Assembly: GCA_036936605.1 (NCBI GenBank)
Contig: JAUPFV010000003.1
Coordinates: 75,810,273-75,874,272 of the forward strand
Reading direction: 5' to 3'
DNA from: Limnanthes douglasii subsp. nivea
Lineage: Eukaryota; Streptophyta; Magnoliopsida; Brassicales; Limnanthaceae
Length of the DNA: 64,000 bases
Translations under genes and position numbers: made by a program
Shown: one piece after another, positions 45,180 through 56,002 of the stretch
Layout of the letters: every line of letters begins with the position of its first letter
Numbering within the stretch: position 1 is the stretch's first letter
Notes under the pieces: model-generated
What the model was told of the DNA's origin: nothing
Databases searched by the model: none
The model's input: only the letters and a program-made list of their open reading frames with translations

Positions 45180-47880
45180 TTAGTCTTCGGCCAAATCGAA
45201 GACACGTGGTGGCTCTTCGCGTGCGGTCGATGCTTGGGCGGGCTTGATTTGGTTATGTTTTTTCAATCTCTTGTCGAGTGGTATTGCCCAACCGGTGACG
45301 GCTTCTTCAGTGTGAAACGAAAACCAAGTATGATAGATTTCCGAAACTGGTCCATTCAACACAACCTACACATATAAAAGTAAGATAAATATTTGGTCAC
45401 AAAATAATATATAAAATTAAAACTTTCATTTGTATACTTACTTGCACGAAATGGTTACCGTGTACAAAACCTATACCAACTTCCATGTTAGGACACGATC
45501 GAGGAGGCACACCGCGTAGAGGTAGATAAGTATATGATTGGTGGAGTGAAATGTGGTATACGATACATTGGTAACTAGTGGCTATCACTAAACCTAAATC
45601 GGGTAACGTCATCCAATGCCGAATACCGGCACCATACAATTCAAAAAAGTTCAACCTTCTCACTAGGTTATCTACATCTTGTGAACCATCAAACACTCTC
45701 TCCCACAGCTCACGTCCATTTTGCAATTCGCCGATCAAATCCCGTCTAACTTGGTCCCATGAATCGGATTTACCGTATACCGTCAAAGCAACGGCCCGAA
45801 ATCCATAATTACCGTCGGGAGACACGTAGTCATGCAAATAGATAGGAAACCAACTCTCGTAGCCGCTAAAATCTTTGCCCTTCGATGATTTTTTTGATCT
45901 AGGCACTCTCTCTTTCTTCAGTTGAGCCTTGGTTTTCGCTTTATCTTTCGCCTTGTCTTTTGGCGCTAAAAATGTTCTATTACCTACCGAGGCGGTCGTG
46001 CTACCTATCGTACCGGGAGTGCTAGCACCTAGACTACGATCGTATTCCCACTCGCTAGGGTCCCGTTGGTTGATTTGTCCCAGACGGCTATTTTCCTACC
46101 TTTAGTGACAACTGGCTCCTTAGGTTCCAAAACATGACTTCTAGCGGGATCTAGGATTTGCATCATCCTATTGATAACGTGATCTTGGACGTGTTGCCCG
46201 TAACTGCGGATGGTACTATCTATTAAGGAGAGTTTTCTCGTGAGCTCGTCTTCGGTATTAAACTCGTCATTAGGTTTGATCTTTAACGTACTCCAATAAA
46301 TATCACACTCATCTTTTCTAACCGCCCTTCCTTCTTCATAAATCAAAGCTAATTCGTATGCACATGGTAAATTATGAGTTGTCCTAATAACACACCCACA
46401 CATTCCGGGAGTGAACCATATTTTCAAGGTCGTTGCGAGATTTGTCTCTATTAATTCTATAGCCGTACATGAAAGCTCACCTATGACATCCTTGTAGATG
46501 GTTTTGTTAGGCCCCCTAGTTGAGTTTCTTGGACGATACCTACTACGCTCGAACGATTCGAAAATGTTAGAGTGTTGAGCGGTTAGCTGCATGAACATTT
46601 TTTTCAAAATTGCTCGAACGTGCATAGACTTCTACCAATTTCCCGCTTGAGGCTAGAGTGAGCACTCTCCGCCCTATAACGTGAGATAAGATAAATTAGA
46701 TTTCTAACACTTGATATTAAAAAATATTGTATGGAGATGGAAATATAACTCAACGATTCCTAGTTTGGTTGCCAAAATGTTTAAATTTGTTCATGTGAAT
46801 ATTGAGAAATTTGTGTCCATATTCGTCAATCCATTGCTTCATAACGTACTCGATAACCAATGGACAAAATGTGTACGTGTGGTGCAATTCGGCAAGGTTT
46901 TTGTTATAATCTTCGAGCGTGGCCGAATAGGCTACCCTTTGGTAATATTCGCCAAACTCTTCGGCCATGTCCGAATTCGGTAAAATGTTTTTAGCATAAG
47001 AGGTGATGTTTCTACAAATATGCCAATTGCATAACATATGAGTTGCGTCCGGAAATATATCATCGATATCATTCATTAAAGCCAACTCCCTCTTAAATAG
47101 AACGGATACCTACATTTTTTCGATGAACATTCTCGGCGCTTCTTAACATACCCTGGTTTGGGGTTAGGTTTGTATACCCCGTGCCTCTCATACCTAAAAT
47201 ATAGCCTAGGAGTTTTCATACTTTTGCTACCGTCATCGTTTATACTACAGACCAAAATGAATCCTAGTTTTATGCTTTCAGACTCGACCCAATCTATCAA
47301 ATCGGCTTTGGTGTAGAAGGTGTCCGTACTAAACACTTTCGTGTAATCGGCCATCGAACATGGCGGTTGATCCGGTCCCTACATATGTGATTGATTCAAT
47401 TATATGAAAACATACTTAATTGTAACTGATCATTTAATTTGCAAAACAGGTCATATTCGTGAACATGGAGTTCGATTTTTCTGCCAAATCACGAACAGCC
47501 CATACGACGTTTTGGCCATATTGCGAGAACCGTACGCGTGTATTTGGAACAATTGCGTGTTGGCTGTTCGTCCATTTGGTATATTTGCGAAGAGGGTGCT
47601 CGCAATCTTGGCAAAATCGCGAGCACGATGTTCGTCCATTTGGTGTTTTCGCGAACAGCCTGTTCGCGATTTTGCATATTTTTTCATGCAAAACTGCAAA
47701 CCCTGGGTTCGCAGCTCATCCATTATGTAGCGCTACCAGCGCTATATTCGCACAGAAACTTAAAAAAACGAAAATCACCTCATTTTGGGTTTGCAAATGG
47801 TTCGTCATTAGCTTTTCCTCCTCTAACGCAAAATCATCGATATTGCAGCTGAAACCTTCACTCCAATCACTCAAATCCAT
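45180..47880 (-). pseudogene. MULE transposase with SWIM finger fused to an OTU-like protease domain, internally deleted
   Basis: Exon 1 (47880-47779) encodes MDLSDWSEGFSCNIDDFALE and is followed by a 400-bp intron (47778-47379). Exon 2 has the FAR1/MULE N-terminal region (LIDWVESESIKLGFILVCSI, SSKKCRYPFYLRGSW) and then jumps directly to LALMNDIDDIFPDA. The first part of the DDE core is therefore deleted. HMLCNWHICRNI and QWIDEYGHKFLNIHMNKFKH follow. After a defective intron near 46760-46680 come AESAHSSLKREIG, a stop, and the SWIM finger CGCVIRTTHNLPCAYEL (final His now Tyr). A frameshift near 46075 leads to RDPSEWEY, a Lys-rich linker and an OTU domain: SPDGNYGFRAVALTVYG has Tyr for the catalytic Cys, while GNHFVQ keeps the His. 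The last intron is 45441-45366 and the last exon ends at 45180. Confidence 0.82.
47379..47778 (-). other. First intron of the MULE transposase gene, holding a GCGAAC array
   Basis: Donor AATGAG|GTGATT and acceptor ATATGTAG|GGACCGG join exons in phase 0. The interior (47445-47705) is packed with gttcgcgattttgc, gcgaacagcc, tttggtgtttt and similar words in both orientations. Confidence 0.75.
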
Positions 47881-48009
47881 GGTTTTTTTTAGAGTTTTTA
47901 GTAATTTTAGAGAGAGAAAGGTTGAGGGAGAAGTAGAAGAAAATTGTTTTTTTCTTACAAAGTTAGTATTATAAATGAAGGTAAAATTGACATTTCACAT
48001 TGAAGAAAA

Positions 48010-48045
48010 AAAATCTGATTTTGGGGACTTAGTATAGCCAAATGA
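48010..48045 (-). repeat. Right TIR-like region of the MULE
   Basis: Inverted match to 39088-39105 (15 of 18 positions), followed inward by an A-rich leader and then the transposase start codon at 47880. Confidence 0.55.
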
Positions 48046-48170
48046 AGGGTAAAATGGACATTTAACATTTCAAACTTGTATTCAATAACAATGAATATAT
48101 GCCTTCTGAAATCAAATGCAAACAAGATCACATCTCGATGCAATTTTCAAAGAAAGATGAAGATTTGATC

Positions 48171-49149
48171 ATGGCTTCATCAAAATTCAAATTAATTGAA
48201 AAATTCACTAAAGGTATTCCCAAAAAACCTTTGTTAAATCACTTCTTACACGATTGTAAGTTTTTTGGAGATTAGAGTGTATCTACCTGGGGTTCGCACC
48301 ATATCATCATGGAATTCTCTCTTAAAGAGGGCCTTTGTGGACCAGGAGTGTGTGGAAAATAGGCCAATTTATGGTGCGAGTTCTTAAATGGACGTCAGCC
48401 TTCAATCAAAACATAGAGAGACCAATTACCCATGTTTGGTTAAGAATATCAAAAGTTCCAGAATATTTATACGATGAAGCCATTATTCAATCAATTCCTG
48501 CAATAATAGTCCAACCTATTAAAACATGGATCCCTAAGAAAAACAGAACCCTATATGATGCATGCTATATTTGGATAGAGATGAACATTACCAAGAAAAT
48601 GCAGGACGACATCTGGGTTAGTTTTGGTGACAATGAAGGCTGCTGGTTAGAGCTTGGATATAAAAACATCCCGTATTGCTGTCATTACTGCAATCACATA
48701 GGCCACAATCAGAAAATTGTGGAAGAGAAATTACCTGATATCAAATTTCCTAAAGATCCTGAATTACCAACTAAAACCCTCAAAAAATCAAATTGATAAT
48801 CATTATGCCTTAAAAATAAAATAATGATCAAAGCCAATAAGCAACTAGCCTGCACAAGGGAAATAATCAAATCAGAAAAGCTTTCTCTCTTAACTTAATC
48901 AAATCTGTTAACAACAAATCTGAGAAAAGTGTATGAGAAGGAAAAGGTTCTCATAAAGACAAAGATAAAACCAACTTGACAGATAAATCTATCCATACCT
49001 GTCTGAAACTCAACAAATTTGGTAGCCTTCCCATAACTCTTCCTACCACTACACATGAAATCAAAGCTATTGGGAAGATCTTGAAGTTAAAACCACCAAA
49101 AAGATTAAACACAACCAAGGCCATACACTTCAAAGGGTCAGCCATGCAT
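48171..49149 (+). pseudogene. DUF4283/zinc-knuckle protein, LINE ORF1-like remnant
   Basis: Begins MASSKFKLIEKFTKGIPKKP at 48171 and then shows a stop. Frame 48335-48796 has HVWLRISKVPEYLYDEAII, a TLYDACYIWIEMNI strand block, DDIWVSFGDNEGCWLELGYK and the knuckle YCCHYCNHIGHNQKIV. In that CX2CX4HX4C finger the last Cys is Val. A charged C-terminal tail (LNKFGSLPITLPTTTHEIKA, GKILKLKPPKRLNTTKAIHF) runs to TGA near 49149. Plant LINEs carry such an ORF1, but no endonuclease or LINE RT follows, so this is a 3'-truncated copy or a captured domain. At least three frame breaks. Confidence 0.7.
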
Positions 49150-49261
49150 CACTGACACCTCTAAATGACTATATAAATTCTATATTCTCAGGATAAATCA
49201 ATATTCAAGAAGGAATTTCAAGCTAATTTCAAGCTCCTTTTGCGTTGAGGTTTCTTTCAGT

Positions 49262-49587
49262 GGTGATTTAATGTTGTGCCTTCAGTATCTATTAATATTT
49301 CAATCAGGAGAACACAGGTTCTGTCGGTAGCATCAGTGATTTCACCAACCCCATTGCTGCAGCCAACAAATAATGAAGATTGAAAAAGGTGGCCAAAATC
49401 TAAGATGAAACTTCAAGTACTAATATCTTACATGTGCAAAGTGTCTTCAGGATCTGTCAATAGTTCAATTAGGAGACTATTGATTCTATCAGTAGCATAA
49501 ATGTCTTGCGCGCCCTTTGTTGCTGGAATCTCGTCTCCCAATCTCTTGCCTTCTATAATATTAGCAGAATAAAGATTGAAAGGGCTT
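49262..49587 (-). pseudogene. Unidentified minus-strand exons, left side of element C
   Basis: Two similar minus-strand segments, about 49510-49437 and about 49340-49262, encode YATDRINSLLIELLTDPEDT and DATDRTCVLLIEILIDTEGT. The similarity is in protein and spacing, suggesting duplicated exons of one gene. The frame of the first is open back to the element C junction at 49587 and, across the insertion, into 56003 and beyond. Not recognised. Confidence 0.4.
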
Positions 49588-50012
49588 TGATAAGGGATAA
49601 ATAAATATCTTCTAAATTTAGGGACGTTTTGTTAATAAAGAAAGCCTCTTACGAGAAATTGATAATCATGTAATGAAAAATGAGTAGTTTATAGCAAACA
49701 ATAGACTTGAGGATAAGACCATAATTATTAAATTGTTTGACATGTTGGGCCTACTATATATACTATAAAAGTAACACCATTTTTGGAAAAAGGTGATTAA
49801 TTAATTATTACACAATTATTACTCTTTACTTTCTCTCTCTAGAAAAATAGTTTTCTCTCTCTAAAATATTGAGTTGAATCACAAGTTTGATCCTCTAAAC
49901 ATTTCTTTACTCTAAAAACCTCCTCCAAATATTTATAGAACTATCATTGAGTTTGATACTCTAAACATTGTTTTACTCTAAAAATCTCCTCCAAAGATTT
50001 CTTGAAATATTT
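49588..50012 (+). repeat. Element C 5' LTR
   Basis: TGATAAGGG at the start and GAAATATTT at the 3' end, where the partner LTR ends GAACTATCA. TATAAAA at 49764-49770. Confidence 0.9.
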
Positions 50013-50033
50013 TTTTGGCGTCGTCTGCGGGAA
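50013..50033 (+). other. Element C primer binding site
   Basis: TTGGCGTCGTCTGCGGGAACC follows the LTR directly. It closely matches AGCGCCGTCTGTGAG in element D. tRNA not assigned. Confidence 0.7.
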
Positions 50034-50095
50034 CCAATTTTTTTACCCGGAATCGTCTTCTAAAAACTTGTTGAAATTTTAAAACCAAAATGATG

Positions 50096-51700
50096 GAAAT
50101 TTAAGGAGAATTGGACATGAATAATGACTTAGAAATTGAACAAGATTTCGAAGAAAACCCTATTGAGAATAATATATAAATCGATGTACATCATGATGAT
50201 TAACATGTTAGTGAAATTTTAAAAAAAGTCTATGTTGGTCGCTCAAAGAAATGAATTGTTGGAAAAAATTGAAGAGCTGAAATCTGAAAGGGATGCATCG
50301 ATAGCTTCCAAGAAAATTTGGTATGGAATCCGAAGAGAAAATAACACTAAGAAAATAAATCAGATCACCATCGTCGAATTAGTAGGAAGGACTGATACCA
50401 GAGGCATCGTTGCCATTCTCAGAGGAAAAACCTAAAGCCAAGATACAAGTATGAATCATCTGATTGAAGTGATTATTCGCTCTATGATTCAAGTGAATCG
50501 TCTCCAAATATGGATTATCATAAGAATAATGACATACACATGAAATATGCGAAGAAGCATAGAAAAGAACATTGAGTGGGTCATCGGACTAAAGATTTGA
50601 CAAGGAAGAAACATGGTTCTGAGGATAATCCGAAGAAAGATAACATCATGTATATCAAAACCAATCAGGGAGTCAAAATTTTGAGTATCGCGTAAGTAAT
50701 CAATTCACAGCTCCCTCCAAGAAAGATCTTTATGTGATGGCTCATGAGGGTCCAAGAGTGAATGTTTACAGACCATATCATAATTGGAGATCTTCTCATT
50801 TGCCCGCATTGATACTTTCTAACAACCTTCCAACATTTTGATATGTCTAAGTTGGAAAAACTCGATGGGGCACAAGATCCTGACAGCTACATTGAGCAAT
50901 TCAAAAAATATTTCATTAATTTCGATGATGATAACAAGTTGTTGTATATGGCTTTCTCTCAGTCTTTTAAGGGCGTTGCTTCAAAGTGGTATACTCGAAT
51001 CCCGCAAGGTTATATAAAAAACTTTGACATGTTTTGGAATGTTTTCCGAAAGTATTTCGTGGGAAGTAAAAATATTTAAGCTAATAGAGATACCATAATA
51101 TACCGGAGACAAAAGATTTGGGAAAGTCTGAAAAATTATACTAATCGTTTTGTTAAGGTAAAAACTAATATGAAATATTGTAAAGATTCCATGGCTTTAG
51201 CATCGTATCGAATGGGGATTCTCCCTATAATTGAAGGAAATTGTAGCTAAAAGTCAAGCGATGACATTTGGGGCTCATCTAGATGAAGTTGAAAAAAGAA
51301 TATTGGTGGAAGAAACTCAGGCTTTAGAAATAGGCTCTAGTGATCAGTTGGAACAAAATCAGTTTCAAAGATCTCTTGCTAATACTCAAGCTCCTCGAAT
51401 AAATGTGCACCCAAAAGTGACAAATCAATATCTTCAGAGGCACATAGTAAATCAGCAAAAATATAGTACACAACAAGTTTCTAGGATAATTTCCAACAAG
51501 TGGATTTGTCCAAAATATTTTGCAGATCTGACTGAGTTTATGGCTACTATATTCGACAAAACTCGTGGTCATGTGAAATTTCGTAAATCTTTCTTTATTC
51601 AAACTCCAAGGGACAATAAAAACAAAAGGTTTTGCAAGTTTGTCAAAGATTTTGGGTATAACACAAAGGAGTGTATTGCATTGAAGAAAGAAATATAAGC
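50096..51700 (+). pseudogene. Element C gag remnant
   Basis: Early frames are acidic and polar with a coiled segment (RNELLEKIEELKSERDASIA, 50232-50435). The gag core is 50843-51079: MSKLEKLDGAQDPDSYIEQF, FINFDDDNKLLYMAFSQSFK and SKWYTRIPQGYIKNFDMFWN. Frame 51231-51698 ends in a finger-like CKFVKDFGYNTKECIALKKE, where the usual His residues of the CHHC block are partly lost. A stop and at least two shifts interrupt it. Confidence 0.8.
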
Positions 51701-52079
51701 GTTAATTGAGAATGTAAAATTAACATACTTTGTAAAGAAGCACTCCCACAAAAATCCGACAACCAAAGAAAAATAAAAAAAATGAAACAACGTTAGTTAT
51801 TTAGGAAGAGATTGATTCTTTTTATATTGCGATAGAGTACTTAGACCCAAAAGAGGGGATAAACGATATTAGCATTGAGGAAGAAAATATTCCAAGAAAA
51901 AAGTTAGTGATTTATGTGCTTATTTTGAATCTTTAGAAATTTTTAGGGGTGATACTGTTGCAGGAAATTCGAACAATTCTCAAAAAAGGCATATAGACAG
52001 CTTGAATACTCAATTATAAGTGGGTGCCACGACACATCAGCATCGAGCTCCCTCCCCAATAATATGTTTTGAAGACGAT

Positions 52080-52600
52080 AATATGAGGAATGTGGCAGGC
52101 CCACATGAAGATGCAGTAGTAATTGCAGCAGGGATTGTCGGTATCATGTGCAAAGGGTTCTAATTAACACATGAAGTTCTGCCGGTATCTTATTTATGAG
52201 CAGTTGTAAAAATATTGTTTAATCTCCGGTTATCTGAAGGTCCCATCGAACTATTATAGGATTCATGGGGGTGACTTCTGAAGTGGTCGGATATTTTGAA
52301 AGTATGTTGAACTAGGTCGGGGACTGTTTAAAAAATAAGTTAAAGTTTTGTTTACCAGTAATAGATGCTCCTACATCTTACAACGCTATATTTGGGAGGT
52401 CCTCGTTGTCAAAGATGTATGATGTTATCTCTACAGTTCATCAGTGTCTAAATTATGTTATAGGGAATAATATTGGGACAAGTGGAAGCAGCCAAAAATG
52501 GCTACAGAATGCTACCAAATCACTTTATCTTCCAAGAAAATTCGGGGGAATGAGTCAGAAAAAGAATAGCAACTAACGGGGACTTCCTCGGAGGCAATCA
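52080..52600 (+). pseudogene. Element C protease remnant
   Basis: Position and fragments (GPHEDAVVIAAGI-like near 52102, YNAIFGRSSLSKMYDV-like near 52380-52420) match the protease of A. The DTG box is not readable (tgaagttctgcc near 52175). Confidence 0.6.
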
Positions 52601-52632
52601 CTTTTGATAACCCAAGGGAGTCTCCCGGTCTG

Positions 52633-53310
52633 TTGGTTCCTGACGAAAATTATGAAGATTACGAGTACCCAGATGGAAAAGTATTAAAGATTGGAATAAA
52701 GTTATATCCAAATTTAAGGAAAAAGTTTATTGCATTTTTATCCTCAAAGTTGGATATTTTTGCCTGGTGTTTCGAGGATGTAACTGGTGTTCTTTCGAAA
52801 ATTATTTGTCACAAACTGTCGATAAAAAATAATATAAGGCCAATAATTCAATAAATGAGACCTTTCTCCCATGAAACATCTGAGGCAATAGTTGCATATC
52901 TAGAGCATCTAACCAAAGTAGGGCATATTCAAGAATTACAATATCATTATGGGCAGTAAACCCAGTATTGGTCAAAACGAAGAATGACAAATGGTGAATG
53001 TGTGTAGATTTCACAGACTTGAATAGGGCTTGTCCAAAAAATCATTTTCCTATCCCGTAGATTGATCAACTGGTAGACTCTACGTTAGGAAACCAGTTTC
53101 TTTCTTTTATGGATGCTTATGCAGGGTATAACCAGATCAAGATGGATTCAAGGAATGAAAAAAACATTTCGCTTATCATTGGAAGGGGTTTGCACTGTTA
53201 TAAAGTAATGTCGTTTGGGTTGAAAATGCAGGGGAAACTTAACAAGATATAGTGAACAAAACCTTCGAATCACAAATTGGGCGAAACGCTGAAGTGTATA
53301 TTTGAAGTTA
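52633..53310 (+). pseudogene. Element C reverse transcriptase remnant
   Basis: 52633-52854 is the linker before RT (LRKKFIAFLSSKLDIFAWCF, EDVTGV). RT blocks follow in shifting frames: RPFSHETSEAIVAYLEHLTK, a CVDFTDLNRACPK-like region near 53005-53035 and a FLSFMDAYAGYNQIKMD-like region near 53100. A sharp join near 53302 fuses the region before the YIDD box to the RNase H part, so the catalytic box is deleted. Confidence 0.75.
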
Positions 53311-53940
53311 GAGAAATTGGGTCTTGCATTAGTAATTGTTTCTTAAAAAATAAGGCCATATTTTCAAGCTCAATCTATCATGGTATGAACATCTTTTCCA
53401 TAACAAAATATTCTTCAAAGACTTGATATCTCGTGGAGAATGACCAAGTGGTCAGTTGATTTGGTGATTTTGATATTGAGTTTGAACCCAAAAATGCGAT
53501 CAAAGCTCAAGCCTTAGCAGATTTCTTAGTGGAGTTTCACTATAAGCGGTCGGATATGGACATTTATAAAGATAATTCTGAGGCAGAGTGGATAATCCAA
53601 ATATATGGGCGTTCGAGTACATCAGTAGGTGGGGATGTATTACAGTTGGTTTCTCCATAAGGAATATCAATGTATTAGGATTCTTCTTTGGGTTTAGAAA
53701 AACATATAACAAAGCGAAATATGAGACAGCTCAAGCAGGGTTAAAGCTTGCACAAATATGTGGGGCTAAAAGAGTTAAGCTAGTATTTGAAATGATCATA
53801 TAGTAAATTATTTGAAAGTGCTAAAATACCTATCTTTAGGCTTCGAAAAATCAGCTATGAGCATGTTCAAAGAGAAGAAAACTCAATGTCAGATTCTTTG
53901 GCAAGTGTTTCATATTTTGAGAAATATATGTAGATCATTA
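53311..53940 (+). pseudogene. Element C RNase H and second RNase H remnants
   Basis: LKLEKLGLALVIVS-like and RMTKWSVDLV-like blocks (53311-53470) are the end of the first RNase H. ADFLVEFHYKRSD-like and WIIQIYGRSSTSVGGD-like blocks, then RKTYNKAKYETAQAGLKLAQ (53588-53803), are the second RNase H. The family NNE-A-EYEA block has become YNKAKYETA. Confidence 0.65.
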
Positions 53941-53989
53941 CATTGGAAAGTCGTGCAATTATTAAAAATTTGGAACAAATAATTGGGAT

Positions 53990-54265
53990 TATTGATGAAG
54001 ACATTCAAGGATCTATTGTTGAGAATAAATATTGGAGGCAAGACATCATCAAGTTTTTATAAAAAAAAATACGTTTTAAATACTATGGGTATATGATCCT
54101 TGGAGGCGTCTTGTATAAAAAATCTTTCAACAGACCTTTGCTTCGATGTTTGAGAAAAATTAAATCGCAAATGATAGGGTCTACGCATTGTGGGTATAAG
54201 GTATTAATAAGAAGAGTGTTTTTGGTCGATGGAAATTATAGAAGAAATTCCCCATCGAACTCTTA
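53990..54265 (+). pseudogene. Element C integrase stub
   Basis: Only the N-terminal part survives (GVLYKKSFNRPLLRCLRKIK and a STHCGYKVLIRRVF-like zinc-binding region). Sequence then passes directly into minus-strand aORF coding near 54270, so the DDE core is deleted. Confidence 0.6.
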
Positions 54266-54299
54266 GCATTTACTCTTCAAAAGGGTCGTAATATTTGTA

Positions 54300-54975
54300 T
54301 TGAATTTTGTGCTAAGTTAGCAAATTTTTATTGTCAATGATTTTGAGGTTATTTCCTACTAATGCATTGATCTCCAGAGGCAGTGGAACAACATCTTTTG
54401 ATCTAGTCTTTTTCTTCGGAGAACAGTTCTTTTCCTCAATAAGAGAAGCAACATCGTTGCTCGTTTTTTCCGGAAAGCCTACATCAATAGTCTTCTCTTC
54501 AATAGATTGAGAAGTGGTAGCAGTTAGATTCTCCTCGGTAATTTGGATTAGATCTCCCCCAGAAGTAGTATTTTGTTTTTCTTCAGCATCAGAATGAACA
54601 AGAAAGATATTAGATTTGATGTCTGCAATTGATTCAAGTGGTCACTTTGTCATCCAAGCGACATCAATTCTTGTCAGCTTCCGTGGGGATAACAAGAATC
54701 TCATAAAGGGATCCTCTAGAGAGTTTGGAGTATTTATTCTTGTTATCTTTATGGTGTTTTTTTGTTCTCTTCGAAAAGGATCCTCTTGATTCTTTATCTT
54801 TTCCCATGATTTTAAAGTCACGTAAATGGTTAAGCAAGAATAAATGGGGCCTGAGAGCAGATATTTGAAGGTAACATTTTTGTTGAGTTTTTTGTGGGAG
54901 GCCAGGTACTGTAATGGAATAAACCAGTAGCTCTCCTTTCTTTGAATTTCTCGGTATGCAAAAACTCCTTGGCAT
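54300..54975 (-). pseudogene. Element C antisense ORF remnant
   Basis: Starts MPRSFCIPRNSKKGELLVYS at 54975, with TATA 86 bases upstream. The frame to 54664 ends in a basic segment (GSFSKRTKKHHKDNKNKYSK). Acidic, Ser/Thr-rich minus-strand coding in other frames continues to about 54300 (EEKNCSPKKKTRSKD). It has the position, orientation and basic character of the other aORFs but no clear similarity to the A/B N-terminus, so it may be a shortened or different version. Confidence 0.5.
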
Positions 54976-55060
54976 AAACTATTTTCTCTCTTTAGAATAA
55001 TTTATTCAGATATTTCTCTCGCTAAAAGGTGTTGAAAAGATATATGGTGAGTCAAGAATA

Positions 55061-55066
55061 TTTATA
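55061..55066 (-). promoter_or_regulatory. TATA box of element C aORF
   Basis: Minus strand CTTATAAATATTC, placed as in element A relative to the start codon. Confidence 0.5.
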
Positions 55067-55329
55067 AGATAAAAGTGGGCTTTGAAGGGTGTCGAAGCCC
55101 AAAGTGGTGATGGTTTGTTTGCCTAGAGGAAAATTATCCAAAGTAGGGGTAATAAGCGCCTAGGGACGCGCCACGCTTCCTCTAGTTAAGATCGTGTAAA
55201 AATGTAGAGCATGTGAAGAGTATCTCAATCGATATTTGGCAAGGGGATATTATTTTCATTGGTGGTGTCACAAAAAGACATGACGTCATAAGTGTGAAAA
55301 TTTTGAGAAAACATTTGCTATGGATTTTG

Positions 55330-55442
55330 AAAAAAATGGACTAAACTTCGAGGGATATATATTCATTCTACATTTCGAGGGAGATTTGGTTATCTTAAAA
55401 TTTGAGGGACATATAATAATTTCTAAATCCGGGGGAGATTTG
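55330..55442 (+). repeat. ttcgaggga repeats before the element C PPT
   Basis: ACTTCGAGGGATATATA, ATTTCGAGGGAGATTTG, ATTTGAGGGACATATAA and AATCCGGGGGAGATTTG occur every 25-40 bp, echoing the repeats of TE1. Confidence 0.65.
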
Positions 55443-55583
55443 TGATGAATAAACAATATTTCTAAGGTTAAAAATTTGTTCTCTGGTCATGACGGTCAGC
55501 AAAATCTGAGGAGAAACAGCGAGCAAAATCCGATGAAAATAAGAGCAATCATACAACATTGATTGTTTAAACATTCTCACAAG

Positions 55584-55597
55584 GACTATGGGGCTAC
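55584..55597 (+). other. Element C polypurine tract
   Basis: GACTATGGGGCTAC, ending in the family motif GGGGCTAC directly before TGATAA. Confidence 0.7.
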
Positions 55598-56002
55598 TGA
55601 TAACAGAAGAATAAAGATCTTAGAAAGTTAGGGGTGTTTTGTAAATAAAGAAAGTCTCTTAGGAGAAATTGATAATCATGTAATGAAAAAGGGCTAATTT
55701 ATAGCAAACAATAAACTTAAAAATAGGACCAAAATTATTAAATTATTAGACATGTGGGGCATACTATATCTACTATAAAATCACTACCCATTTTTGGGAA
55801 AATGTGATTTATTAATGCTTACTCAATTATTACTCTTTATTTTCTCTGTTTCTAAAATATTGATTTGAATCAGGAGTTTGATCCTCTAAACCTTGTTTTA
55901 CTCGAAAAACCTCCTCCAAATATTTATAGAACTATCATTGAGTTTGATCATCTAAACATTGTTTTACTCTAAAAATATCCTTAAAGATTTCTGGAACTAT
56001 CA
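55598..56002 (+). repeat. Element C 3' LTR
   Basis: TGATAACAG to GAACTATCA; TATAAAA at 55774-55780. It differs from the 5' LTR at many positions and lacks one short CTCTCTCTAGAAAAATAG block. Confidence 0.9.

Larger units (their letters stand above)
39070..48045. mobile_element. Composite Mutator-like element with plant-mobile-domain gene, small genes and OTU transposase
   Basis: The left edge has ATTTGGCTATAATGAGAC (39088-39105). The right edge reads, inverted, ATTTGGCTATACTAAGTC (48043-48026). Between them are a plant mobile domain gene reading inward from the left, three small related genes, and a MULE transposase/OTU gene reading inward from the right. Internal copies of CTATAATGAGAC in both orientations (42681, 42719, 44094, 44144) suggest several units or subterminal sites. 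Exact ends and target duplication were not resolved. Confidence 0.7.
49588..56002 (+). mobile_element. Element C: Tat-type retrotransposon with two LTRs and perfect TSD
   Basis: LTRs are 49588-50012 and 55598-56002, and the target duplication GGCTT is at 49583-49587 and 56003-56007. PBS, gag, protease, RT, RNase H, second RNase H, a stub of integrase, a minus-strand aORF and a PPT occur in family order within 6415 bp. Internal deletions removed the end of RT and the integrase core. Many stops are present. Confidence 0.92.

Noticed and set aside
47404..47974. Many overlapping open frames at the right MULE array
   Set aside because: Same compositional cause; the stretch is the first intron of the transposase gene.
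48171..49149. A full LINE at this site
   Set aside because: No endonuclease or LINE reverse transcriptase follows; the next sequence is unrelated minus-strand coding and element C.
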